From NCBI GenBank assembly GCA_012845835.1, contig JABAKD010000016.1:6541919-6605918 (forward strand): 64,000 bases of DNA, written 5' to 3'. The notes beneath the pieces are model-generated. The model had not been told where the DNA came from. It saw only the letters and a list, made by a program, of their open reading frames with translations, and did no database searches. Below, piece after piece: positions 46,101-55,677 of the stretch. The translations under genes were made by a program, and so were the position numbers. Positions within the stretch are counted from its first letter, which is position 1, and the number at the start of each line of letters is the position of its first letter. This DNA comes from Undaria pinnatifida (taxonomy: Eukaryota > Sar > Phaeophyceae > Laminariales > Alariaceae).

Positions 46101-49100
46101 TACAACCCTGGCGATAGGAACATCCGACGCTTGGCAAGGTATTCTTCCTGTAGGATACACGTGGGGCCGGAACAATCAATTCATTGATTATTACCCCCCC
46201 CCCCCCCTAGAGGCGAACGTAGGTGCGTCAGAAAGGGAAGACCGTGGTTGAGACGGGTTACAGAGATAGTTCACAAGAGAAGGAGTAAAGAAGTGTGTAG
46301 CTAAACTTAAGAATAGAAAGGCAGCAGGGGCAGATGAAATAGTGAACGAATTTATGAAGTACGGGGGAGAAGGTATGCTTACCATGACGGCTGTGTTGTA
46401 TACTTGGATATGGAAAAAACGAGTAGGCGCCAAAGAGGTGGAGAGAAGGAGGAGGAGTAAACTTATTCAAGAAAGGAGATAAGGCTGACCCGGGGAAATA
46501 CCGAGGTATAACGCTAGTAAGCACCATAGGCGAAATATTCTGTACGATTTTGAAAAATAGAATGGGAACAATGTTGGATCAATATTTGGGAAATTGGGAT
46601 CAGAGGAAAGATGTGGAGAATAATGAAAAATATGACGGAATGTGCGAGAAGTGCTGTGATTTTGGACGGGGAAATATCCAAATATGTTGATATTTTACAA
46701 GGAGTTGCACAGGGATGTACACTATCACCCAATCCCTTGTTCAAGGTATATATTAGTGACATGATGGTAGCAGTCGAAGCAGCAAAGCAAGGAGTCACGA
46801 TGGGGGAAGATACGGTGTTGGGGTTGATGTTTGCGGATGATTTCGTGGGGATATCAGAAACACCTGAAGGATTGCAGAAACAGATAACCAGGATACCGTT
46901 TTTTTTTCCTTTTTGCGGTCACCATGATGGTTATCGAGTTAGATCCTATTGTGCCGGGTGGAAAACCCTAACTCCGCACAAGGGGAATGATCGCACCACG
47001 TAGTGTGAATACGGTAAGACACCCGCGAGGCAGTTATATAGTAATACCCATTGGAGTCTCTGGAGTGGCCACACCAGAAAACAAAGTAACTCATTGGCGC
47101 TGTACTCCATAAGCAAGAAAGTAGGCACAAGGTGCCGAAGTCCGTATTACGAGCGGTGCTTGGAAGGATCCAGTTCGTTCTTCATGCGACTCGCCGAACA
47201 CCACACGGCGCTTCGCGCTTGGTGGAAGCAATGTCTGCCTGGTTGGTGAAAACCCGACGTGCTCCGTCCCGGCATAGTCGGGATGCGAGGGTCTATGGTC
47301 ATACGACTACGGCCATGCACAAACTGAGTACACCCCCCCCCCGCCCCCTCCGATTAGACTCAGCTCAGCCTATCAACTATCTCCACTCCTTTCGGCAATT
47401 CCCAAGCCTCGTTATGCACGCGATTGCTGACTTCCCTTCTGTCTTGTTAATCATTTCTGCGAAAAACGGTGAAAACCACCGATATGAGGACTCGGATGCC
47501 CGCCTGTGCGATTCCGTAAGGACACCTGTTGACAAACGAGTTGAATCGAAACACGAACAAATACATACGCGGAAGCGCGGTCACGTTAAACCTTATACCC
47601 CTTCGAAAATGATTTGACGCGAATTCCAAGTATAACAATATGTTGTCCCCAAAAACGTAGATGCAGTTCTAAACATGTCAAGCTTCGCTCTAGTAAGAGA
47701 TGTAGCGCTGACTGCTAGCTCAGCGGTTACGGGTGTGCATCTAGCAAAATTCGCAATCCGGGGCCTATCTGGCTGTTTTAAGCCTGGACCTCGGGTGTAC
47801 CCTAGGGTGGGTTGCAGTCCCTTTTTGTTAGCGTTGACTGTTTTTAGCGCAGTGGTTACGGGGGTGCGCGTCGAAGAATTTTTACCCATTCCGCGGGAGG
47901 ATTTACAAGACAAAAGTAATATACATGCTACCGGTAAGGTAGCATGTGCACCCATCCTTTTCTGAGGCTCGTAACCTATTCAGGAGCTCTCTGGATACCT
48001 AACCCCCCAAAATATAGTTTGATAAAATTGAAAGTGCAACCCGATGAAAAATCAGTCCCGTGCCCTAGATATACAGAAAAAAAAAGGCAATGCGAAACAA
48101 GAATGTCATTCCGACGATTTTATTAATAACTCAACGCCTCCACCACTGAAAACCCTTTTTGGGGACAATTTTACGTGAAGTTAATATGGGGAGGGGTTTT
48201 GGGGCTCTACGGGGGTTAAGGTAGGTTAAGATAGGTTAAGGAGCCCCCGTAATCCAGAAAAGGTTTAAGCCGAAACGTGCTTCCTATGACCTTGGCTACG
48301 GTACGGGAGGGGTACCCCCCTTTGTCGCTGCTAACGCGTTTGAGCCACTCGTCCGAGAGTAACTCTGTACCTCAATGAAGAAGAAGTTTTAGGTGATAAA
48401 AATGAAGGCACGTACCATAGTGGGGAGGGGGGAGGAGGGCCCGCTATGTGACCCCGGATCTACGCTACTACTGGGAGGGAGCGGGAGAGTAGTGCGAGGA
48501 TAATAAAATCGGATGAAGAAAAGAAAAAAGAAGAAAGAGAAAACACACACATACACACACAAACCCGGAAGTGGGCTGACCGTAACCCGTGTGGAGCTGC
48601 CAAAACATACTACATTGCTTCCATCTAACTTCCCCCCGAAAGGTGGGTGTAATACGGTTCAAAACTAAGTATTGATAGCCTCCCCTTTTCCCACCCGCCG
48701 GAGGATTGAAAACAAGAATATAAGGTATTCGTCTGGTTTGGTGTTGCCTTTGCCGACGGGTGGGTTTGCAAAGGCTCCCCGAGAACCGCTCTGATTGGCT
48801 GCACTATTTTTCTCTATGGGCTGTGGCGGTAAGGAAAAGCTTTATTGTCATAGCCCATAGACTCGTTCTACTCCCTCTCGTAGGAGTGTTGGTTGGCAGC
48901 CGAGGTAAATGGACACGCGACACATAAATAAGCAGAAGTGTGGTTGCCTTAGATTAGCTCCCCGTAGGACTGCTGTCGGAATTGACACAAAATACAACGC
49001 ACCTGGTTTTGATCTTTTGGTCTTGTGTTTTCAGGTGGGTTTGCGAAGGCTCCCGGAGAACCGCCTGATTTGCTCCACTCGTTCTACTCTCTCTGCTGGC

Positions 49101-49222
49101 TTTCGCTATCGAAGGAGGAGGGGCTAGAGCCGATGGACGCTGCCTTGGGCATCACCAGACGGGCCAGCAATCGCGTCACGTCTGGGGTCGATGTCGGGTC
49201 AGCGGTGGGAGTCTTCCTATAG
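34155..49222 (+). CDS. PGGT1B: Geranylgeranyl transferase type-1 subunit beta, 9 exons
   Basis: Catalytic zinc subunit that attaches geranylgeranyl to CaaX proteins such as Rho GTPases, as a heterodimer with the shared alpha subunit. Exons: 34155-34250, 34744-34870, 35404-35474, 36244-36473, 36900-37032, 38002-38047, 43321-43427, 44677-44827 and 49035-49222. They total 1,149 bp, giving 382 aa (human 377), with all phases consistent. Family motifs: QRCGFRGGAFGG; GNLAMTYSALATL; DLRFTYCACAVS; AGPTFCAVASMKLMG; GFQGRPNK; SFWVGATLALL; GGFAKAPG and LLHSFYSLCWLSL. Predicted zinc ligands are Asp283, Cys285 and His335. The site reads DDCCCSFW, with extra cysteines on both sides of the ligand. Residues about 105-130 form an acidic Asp/Gly/Ser-rich insert before the GNLAMTY helix. 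The exon 4 start is the least certain border (weak acceptor GCAAAG). Intron 6 is 5.3 kb and holds two transposons. Confidence 0.94.
38210..39462 (-). mobile_element. hAT-like non-autonomous transposon, copy 2 (inverted relative to copy 1)
   Basis: The ends CAAGGCTTTTCACGGGTC and GACCCGTGAAAAGCCCTG are inverted repeats. The flanking 8-mers GTTTTTTT and GTATTTTT match at 7 of 8, as expected for an 8-bp hAT target duplication. Arrays of GGGTC or GACCC occupy 38220-38420 and 39300-39440. Interior blocks (AAGTCACAGGTCAAAGCATG, CGGATCCGCGGGTC, CTGCTGCTGCTGCTTCGACG) match copy 1 at 9894-11223 in the opposite direction. It lies in PGGT1B intron 6. Confidence 0.8.
39955..41946. mobile_element. Giant foldback element: about 2-kb inverted repeat
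   Basis: The left end GACAACCTGCAATAAGGTCG is matched by the right end CGACCTTATTGCAGGTTGTC. Pairing continues inward almost to the centre near 40950. Each arm holds about three diverged units of roughly 285 bp built from AATTCCGAATTACGCGGAC, ACTTGCCACCCCC, GCGCGC-rich sequence and CTGCTAGCGAAAAAA. Open frames on both strands are by-products of the units. No transposase. No convincing target duplication found. It lies in PGGT1B intron 6. Confidence 0.85.
42240..42347. repeat. 9-bp minisatellite GTGTTTAGT, about 12 copies
   Basis: Perfect or near-perfect GTGTTTAGT/GTGTTCAGT units in tandem. They read as repeated Val-Phe-Ser or, on the other strand, Thr-Leu-Asn, which explains the open frames here. 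Confidence 0.9.
42690..43065. repeat. Imperfect hairpin in PGGT1B intron 6
   Basis: GCCACCACGCAGAAAGTCGG and CACGCTTTTTGAGGCAGAG (42800-42840) are inverted at 42975-43015 as CTCAAAGAGCGTGCCCGACT and TTCTGCGTGATGGC. The loop is AT-rich near 42890-42940. Part of the sequence to the left (42490-42680) also repeats directly at 43150-43255, next to exon 7. Confidence 0.6.
44190..44345 (-). mobile_element. SINE fragment (tRNA-derived family, body only)
   Basis: Matches the body of the 11609-11935 SINE on the same strand: GGACAAGC(T)GTGG, TTGTCCCTTCTCCCTCCCCGG, CCTTCATTTT, TTTTCATCGAGT and GCTCTCGCGCTCTC. The tRNA-like head is missing. A second fragment, 44865-44995, keeps GAAGCCGTGGTCACAGGTGT to TTTTCATCGAG. 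Confidence 0.6.
45236..45735. repeat. ATGATGTT minisatellite, about 500 bp
   Basis: Units GATGATGTTATG, GATGATGTTAGG and GATCATGTTAGG run in blocks of uniform variant. The GATCATGTTAGG block (45440-45510) sits inside the GATGATGTTATG blocks, which suggests local amplification. It lies in PGGT1B intron 8. Confidence 0.9.
46205..46895 (+). mobile_element. Decayed LINE fragment (reverse transcriptase domain)
   Basis: Related to the 22735-24440 fragment. In order and in several frames it reads KKGDKADPGKYRGI, then [11 protein letters not shown], then [17 protein letters not shown]. The order matches LINE RT motifs 1, B and C. The 5' side begins at a C-rich run (46193-46207) and the 3' side stops abruptly near 46895. 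Frame breaks show it is dead. It lies in PGGT1B intron 8. Confidence 0.8.
47189..47345 (+). repeat. Dispersed repeat B
   Basis: CGACTCGCCGAACACCACAC, GGCGCTTCGCGCTTGG, GTCTGCCTGGTTGGTGAAAACCCGACGTGC and GTCGGGATGCGAGGGTCTATGG. It is followed by a C run. This is the best preserved of the four copies in the window. Confidence 0.65.
47690..47960 (+). repeat. Repeat with two tRNA A-box-like segments
   Basis: TAGCTCAGCGGTTACGGG (47716-47733) and TAGCGCAGTGGTTACGGG (47845-47862) both fit the tRNA D-arm/A-box consensus, 129 bp apart. No full cloverleaf or good B box follows either, so these are not tRNA genes. A dimeric tRNA-derived SINE relic is the likeliest reading. Confidence 0.4.
48755..48880 (+). 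pseudogene. Broken duplicate of PGGT1B exon 9, upstream of the real exon
   Basis: GGTGGGTTTGCAAAGGCTCC, CGAGAACCGC, CTGATTGGCTGCACT and CTCGTTCTACTC follow the exon 9 sequence at 49034-49092 with small indels that destroy the frame. It lies about 275 bp before the true exon. Confidence 0.65.
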
Positions 49223-49352
49223 TGCCGGTTGAATAGTGCATCTTGCCGATATAGCGCCGGTTGAATAGTGTCAATACTCTCTATACTGCCTGTTGAACAG
49301 TGCCAATGCCCTCTATAATGCCGATTGAATAGTACCTCTTGCCGATATAGTG
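49215..49352. repeat. 32-bp tandem repeat starting at the PGGT1B stop codon
   Basis: Four units of GCCGGTTGAATAGTGC plus 16 further bases ending in (A/C)TATA(G/A). The first unit boundary overlaps the last codons (CTATAG), so the 3' UTR begins with the array. Related AGTGCCGGT/GGCACTAT strings occur at 9135-9285, 30515-30575 and 49890-49990. Confidence 0.75.
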
Positions 49353-50299
49353 CCGGTGAAATCGCTTGGCACAAACTGAAACCCACGATTCTACAGCAGA
49401 AGTACCAGTATCGGTACTATGCCTAATAGTGCCAGTGTCCGCTATTGCGCCGGTATTGCTGGCTGGCACATACCGGTGCTAGACTAGGGAGGCCACTGCT
49501 GTACATTGAAGGTGGGGTGTAATTGTCGCTAAGAACTCGCGCAGCAGGATTCTTTGTAGCTGTTGTCATCTTGTGTGCGTTGGTGGATGTGTGATGGTTG
49601 CTTTATCAAGTAAACACAGGCTTCAGCCGCCTCGAACGGGCTCCCTATTGTTTTGGCGCCGTGTAAATCCGAAGCTCGCATCGTAGGAAATGTGAATGCC
49701 CCCCCGTGTGGCGCTTTCAGGTTGGAGCTTCTGGGAAGAAGCGTGCCACGTCGCTTACGTCTGTTTCTGTGTGTTTGGTTGGGATATTGGCGCTCCGATC
49801 GGCGCTGTCTCTCGGAGCTGTGAAGCGTATGGTCTCATTTTACGTCTTGCTTCTCGAAATAGCTATCTGTAGTTGTTCGTAGCTGTAGCTGCTCACAGGG
49901 CGAGTGGTACAGCGTGGTGGTCCCTCTGTAGCGCCGGCTTGGTAGTGCCAGTTGCCTGCTACAGTGCCTGTGAAATCGTGTTGCAGGCACAGATGGAAAC
50001 TACCAGTAGTGGCAGTATGAGAAGTGACGCGTGCTACGATAGAGGTGCACCACTTTTTTCCTAATACTACCCCTCCATTTGGGGGCTTAAGACCGCTCTA
50101 AGGCAAAAACTGATTTGGAGAAAAATAAAAGTGTTACCGGATGAAGCATATCCCATGGCCTGGGCATATAACGAGAATCATGAACAAAAATAAATGGGGC
50201 GTATTTTTCGACGACTTTGGGTTAAGGAGCCCCGTCATTCGGAGAGGTCCCGTTTCAGACGAAAGTGACACCTCTATCGTAGCGTGCGTCAAGCCACAA

Positions 50300-50403
50300 T
50301 TCATGGGACAGTTCATGGGACAGTTCATGGGACAATTCATGGGACAAATCATGGGACAGTTCATTGGACAATGCATGGGACAATTCATGGGACAATTCAT
50401 GGC
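50300..50403. repeat. 12-bp tandem repeat TTCATGGGACAG, about 9 copies
   Basis: TTCATGGGACA(G/A) units in tandem, reading Phe-Met-Gly-Gln on plus. The flanking open frame has no recognisable domain, so a coding role is unlikely. Confidence 0.85.
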
Positions 50404-51704
50404 GGATTTGGGCTTTTTTTTAAGCTGTGCATTCGTGGGGAAAAGTACCCAGTTTTGTGCCAGATGCCTGGTAGCAGTTTTGTCGATCGTATTGCTAGGT
50501 ATACATATGCTGCGTAATCTACGTTAGTCTCAAGTTGGTTAATACCCTTTGCTCTTTTGCTATAGCATAAAAACATGGCGACAAGAATTGCAGTCTACGC
50601 CTCGTCGTCCTGTTTTCTGTGGTTGTTTCAAGGGATTTTCTTGCCGAAGGATGATACCGCCCTAGCTTATGGGTTGGACTATGACCATGCATGCGTGGTA
50701 CCAGGTATGTGCGTTTTGATGAGAAAAAAAGCATAACGTCAGCCGCCTCTAGCGTAAAATATAAACAAGCGTAGAATTACCCCTTGTACAAGAACTACTT
50801 GGAATTTGATGGGAACCTTTTTTTTAGGATGCATACAGCAGTAGTGTTAGATATTACAGAGGAACGTAGTGTTCAGGCCAAGATATGGTTACTATAAACA
50901 AAGGAATGTGTAGGTTTTGGCGTTTTTTGTGGGTTCAGATTAGTATATATGTCTGTTTAGATAATACCTGGTAATCGCTTTTACTCTGTCCAGCTCAGAT
51001 AAACAAGTGGCGGTGGTGGCATATGAACGAGACAGCGGCGACCGATCGATGTCACTGCAGCACGGGGGGGGTGCAAATAAGCGTGCGAGCGAGCCAAAAC
51101 AAGATAACAACTTTGGTTTATTTATGGTTTATCCTTGAACCGCATTGTAGAGCGATCGACTATCAATAGTCGATCGACCCATCCATGCGCATGATTCTTT
51201 GGAAATATGCTACCCAGTTTTGGTGGGCCGTTGTGTTTGGCTACTGTAGTAATGCATGCAGATGGGGGGGGTCACAGGGAGGGGGGAGCTTATTATAGCA
51301 CCCTACTGCCACAGCTGTTAGTCACAAAGTATACGATTAATGATCATGCTGCTGCATGATGAACCGGGCGGTGTTTCGGGAACAAATTGTTCATCTTGGA
51401 GGAATTGTAGAGTTCTTTGCCAAACTTAATTTGTTACACTACAAGGGCTCCGCATGGGTGCCGGCATACGCCGCCACCCATGCTTCGGGTAGGGCAGGGC
51501 AGCACTTCGAATTGTTCGATTCAATACTTGGTAAAGTGAAAAAAATCACCACACACAATCATAATCTGCGCGTACAGTATGTAAGGTAATGCCAAGAGTT
51601 CGATATAGACTAACAATCATAACAATGTACTACTATTAATAGCTACCTTTTTTTAAGTGAATCCGATGCCGAGCTTAAATCCGATCGGATAAATCCGAGC
51701 ACAC

Positions 51705-51975
51705 GCCGACTGACCCTAGGTCAGCTTCGTGAGTTCGAATCCCCCCGAGTGCGTACTCGTATAATTTGTCGTCTGGTGCACTAATTGACTTGCGGAAAGC
51801 GCGAGAGCGTGAGTTAGCAACACTCGATGAAAAATCGACGATCAAAGGGTGCTGAACCCTATGCCCCCCCCCAAAATAAAGGCAATAACCGGGGGGGGGG
51901 AAGGTAAGGACGACACCTGTGACCACGGCTTGTATGCTCAGAAGCTGAAAAGTAGAAGTGTGCCAAAAGAAAAAA
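51705..51975 (+). mobile_element. tRNA-derived SINE, copy with B box and A-rich tail
   Basis: GTCAGCTTCGTGAGTTCGAATCC (B box), GAGTGCGTACTCGTATAATT, GACTTGCGGAAAGCGCGAGAGC, CACTCGATGAAAAATCGACG, GACACCTGTGACCACGGCTTG and GAAGTGTGCC, then AAAAGAAAAAAAAC. The A-box half of the head is missing or replaced. Confidence 0.65.
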
Positions 51976-52479
51976 AACACTAAAAGAGATGATCAATCAG
52001 CAATCAGCATCAATAAGGAGCACGTCAAGTACGAAGCAGCACAAACGTATTTGTCAGTTACGTACCAACACACGACCGCTTGCACTTGACCGGTTAACGA
52101 CCACAGCAACGGAGTCAGGGACCACAGCAACAACAAAGCACGCCGTCCTACTGTCTACTTACCACCACCTTCGAGTGGCGCAGATTAACAAGAGGAGGAA
52201 CTTGGATAATACAACCCTCGAGGCCCCGGGGATGCAGCCACTCGCAATGCTGCTGTGTGGCTTTTCCTGGCGCCGCAGTAATCATAATCACTACTACCTC
52301 CTCCTCGTTTAGTCATGCGTGCGCTTCAGCAGCTAGTTGATCTATTTTTTTCCCATTTATTTCTGCAAATAAATATAGCCAACAAAGCTCACAACGGTGG
52401 TTATTTACCCAAAGGACCAACGCTATTATCGATAGTAGTAATAGTCTTCGAGTGTAACCCCACTAGACCACCGGGGCGA

Positions 52480-52680
52480 CCGGCTCTATATCATTTACTG
52501 CCCCGGTGGCGTATCAGGTTATATCCTCGAGCCTGTGGTACAGGTATAGATCAGCTTCGTGAGTTCGAATTCCCCCGAGTGCGTACTCGTATAATTTTTC
52601 GTTTTGTTGTGGACTATTTGACTTGCGGAAAGCGCGAGAGCGTGAGTTAGCAACACTCGATGAAAAATCGACGATCAGTG
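52480..52680 (+). mobile_element. tRNA-derived SINE, copy with A and B boxes, 3' truncated
   Basis: An A-box-like TGGCGTATCAGGT (52507-52519) and a B box GAGTTCGAATTCC (52561-52573), about 40 bp apart, then the same body as the copies at 11609 and 51705. It stops at AAAATCGACGATCAG with no tail. Confidence 0.65.
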
Positions 52681-53459
52681 TAACTGGTATTATAACACGC
52701 GCTCAAGCCCTGCAGACGTCAAGAAAAACAAACGCTCGAGAGATCACCACCGCAAAATTGAAAACTTTAGCAACTGCCCACCGTTCGGAAATGATGCCAA
52801 TGTCGGAAATTATCCAGACGCTGCGGACGTTATTATAAGATACAACCGAAGTCGCAAGATTACCTCCTCAAAATACAATACTTTTGCAACTTCTCCCTTG
52901 TCTCGCTCAGCATCCATTCGATTTCACGTCGAGGTGCCCAACGGATAAGGAAGGGCGGGGGGCGTTGGAGCCGCCCCCGGAAGACTTTTACGTGTTTCAT
53001 TCGGTTAAGCCCTGCAAACGTCAAGCAAAACAAACAAACAAACGCTCCAGCCCTGCAGACGTCACAAGCAAAACAAACGCTCGAGAGTATGTCACCGCAC
53101 ACTTCCAAACATTAGCAACTACCGTTTGGAAATGATGCCAATTTTGTAAATCATTCAGGCGCTGAAGACATTAAGATACAAGCAAAATGTCCGGAATTCC
53201 TCCTCGACATGCGGTATTTTTGCAACTTCTAGCTTGTCTCGCTCGGCATCCGTCCGCGTTCACGTCGATGTGCGGAACGGACACGGCAGGGCGAGGGGCG
53301 TTGGAGACGCCCCCCGAAGGCGGCGCTCGAACGGAGCTATTTGACCGAGAATTCCAGTTCCGCGAAACGCATACTTAGGCCGAGACGAAAAAAAACTCCT
53401 GACCGAATCCCTGAAACAAAGAATGATTTTATATACTCCGGAGTATATCATAAAAATAA

Positions 53460-54250
53460 AAGTACACCCCAGCTGTGAGATCGAAGATTTTGTCGAAACT
53501 CATCTTTGCAAGCTGTGTGTGATACTCCGATCGCGCGCATTACGGGTTGTGTGCCCTCATTAAGGATATAGGTCAGCGACTCCCCTTGCAACTACAGTGT
53601 AGCTATCAGGGTCAACAGGGTGATGTTAGTCAGCCTGTGCGCAGAAACTATAGAACCCGTTTCTGAGGGGGACAAAATCTGACAGCTGTGGAAGGAAATG
53701 CATCAGTTTATCAAGTGAATCCTGTAAGTCGAATAACCGGGGAGGGGAGGACGGAGTTGGACGTGGGGGGGGGGGGGGGGATCGTGTCGCATAGATGTAG
53801 GGGTTTGCTATACGCGTGGTGCTAGATCTAGGCGATATTTCGGGTGGTGGGGAAGGAGGGGGCGTTGGGGGGGGGCGGGAATTGCAGCAGTCGCATGGAT
53901 GGCTCTAGAAAGATAATGAGGTGATATCAAGTGCGTGGAAGTGTTTATTACTCTGGCAGATTTCGATGTTAGGTGGGGCGTTTGAGCGGAAGGGAGCGGG
54001 GAAGAAAACAAAACAAAAAAAACGGGGGGAGCGGGGGGCGGGGGGGGGGGGGGGGGGGGGGGGGGGAAGGGTTTTCAAGACATTTAGGTCACATATATTA
54101 TAAAATACTCCAGCTGTGAGATCGAAGATTTGGTCGAAACTCATCTTTGCAAGCTTGTGTGTGATACTCCGATCGCGCCTATTACGCATATATGTAGGGG
54201 CTTGCTATACGCGTGGTGTTAGGTCTAGGCGATCTTGCGGGTGGTGGGGA
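53460..54250 (-). repeat. Left arm of a large inverted duplication
   Basis: Pairs inverted and collinear with 62300-63345. Landmarks: CAGCTGTGAGATCGAAGATTTTGTCGAAACTC (53477), AACCCGTTTCTGAGGGGGAC (53656), TAGGGGTTTGCTATACGCGTGG (53799), GATAATGAGGTGATATCAAGTG (53912) and AGGGGCTTGCTATACGCGTGG (54197). Two copies of core repeat A lie in it. Further tandem copies of the middle block (CTAGAAAGATAA, TTAGGTGGGGCGTTTGA) extend to 54790 beside long G runs. Confidence 0.75.
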
Positions 54251-55377
54251 AGGAGGGGGCGTTGGGGAGCGGGGGGGCGGGGGAATGAATGAAAGCTACG
54301 TCATGGATGGCTAGAAAGATAATTACGTGATATCAATTGGGTAGAAGTGTTTATTAGTCTGGCCGATTTCGATTGTATGTGGTGCGTTTGAAAAAGAGGG
54401 TGGGGAGAAAAAAAAATAGGAGGGGGAAGGGGGGGGGGGCGGATTAATTGGAGCTACGGCATGGATGGCTAGAAAGATACCCGAGGTGATATCAGCTGGC
54501 TCAGGCAGATGTTGATTTTAGGTGGGGCGTTTGAACAAGATGGATTTGGGGGGGGGGGGGGGGGGGCACTTCAATATGTGCGCGGAAACTATAAACCCTT
54601 AAAGGGGGCAAATTTGACGGTTGTAGCAAAAAGGAATCCCTTTATATCACCTGCCTGGTATTGTTTATTTTTCTAGAAGATTTGATGTTAGATGGCCAGA
54701 AAGATAATGAGGTGATGTCAGCCGGCTGTTACGTAGTGTTTACTACTCTGGCAGATTTTGATTTTAGGTGGGGCGTTTGAACAAATATATGTATTCCCGT
54801 GGTGAGCCCAATCGGGGTTGTACCCGCGGTGTCAGACACCTCTGGCCTGGTGTATATGCTGTACTACTACTGCTGTTACCACAGCAGTACTATTACTGCC
54901 ACCACCTACCGCTGTTACTCCCTGTACTGTAACAATACAGTGCTGACTTCCCCCCCTCTGGAGCTCGGCGTGCGTATGAGCCCAGGAGAAACGATTCGGA
55001 ACAACGAGCAACAAGTTGCTTATCACTAATAGTGCTCTCTATGTACTCTGTACTACAGTACCGGTATGTCGTATCATATCATATACCAGGTAATAATAGG
55101 TATGCGCACTCTGTTACAGTAGGTGTATGCTCTCGCTCTCTGTATTCTGTAGGGCCGTGATTTTAAATTGGTTGCGGCGAAGGCTTAGGCTCGCCTGGAT
55201 TTCTTCCGAGTCAAATCGACCAAGCGAACGCGAACCAACCCCGATCACCCGATCACCCCCCCCCCCCCCTCCGCCTCAATCAATCCATTCGGATTGTCAT
55301 CCATATATGCAAGAAATTACACACAAGGTGTCGAAGACCGTTTCACAAGCGGTTTAGGATGAAGCTAACGCTTCATG

Positions 55378-55545
55378 TGACTCGCCGAACACACCTCACG
55401 GCGCTTCGCGCTTGATGCATGCGAGATGTTTGCCTTGGGTCTCGGTGACAACCAGACGTATACATGCTCCGTCCGGGGATCGTCGGGATGCTAGGGTCTA
55501 TAGTCATCCGACTACGACACTATATATCCATGAAATGAGTGCACC
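55378..55545 (+). repeat. Dispersed repeat B, copy before the retrotransposon
   Basis: GACTCGCCGAACACACCTCAC, GGCGCTTCGCGCTTGATGC, ATGTTTGCCTTGGGTCTCGGTGA, GCTCCGTCCGGGGATCGTCGGG. It is followed by a C run at 55545-55550 and another at 55624-55635, next to the 5' end of the retrotransposon. Confidence 0.6.
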
Positions 55546-55677
55546 CCCCCTGCGCGCCACGCTTAATGCGCGAGAGGGCATGGTCCTACGAGCTACGGCC
55601 GGCCATGCATGACACGATTATCACCCCCCCCCCCCAACCTCACTTGCGGTTCTTACTGCATTCAGTAGGAACGACCC

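Larger units (their letters stand above)
49353..53459. other. Gene-poor repeat region downstream of PGGT1B
   Basis: Apart from the listed 12-bp array and SINEs I see no conserved gene. It contains duplicated blocks at 52700-52840, 52860-53130 and 53170-53330 with CTCGCTCGGCATCC/CTCGCTCAGCATCC and CAGACGTCA(C)AAGCAAAACAAACGCTC(G)AGAG. One 77-codon open frame at 51356-51589 has no known domain. Confidence 0.5.

Noticed and set aside
47132-47617. 161-codon frame
   Set aside because: Its first half is repeat B, which occurs elsewhere with stops in this frame.
51356-51589. 77-codon frame with a plausible protein composition
   Set aside because: No recognisable domain, no splice partners and repeat-rich surroundings; chance frame not excluded.
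52561-52573. B box GAGTTCGAATTCC suggesting a tRNA gene
   Set aside because: The T stem does not pair and no acceptor stem closes; it is a SINE head.
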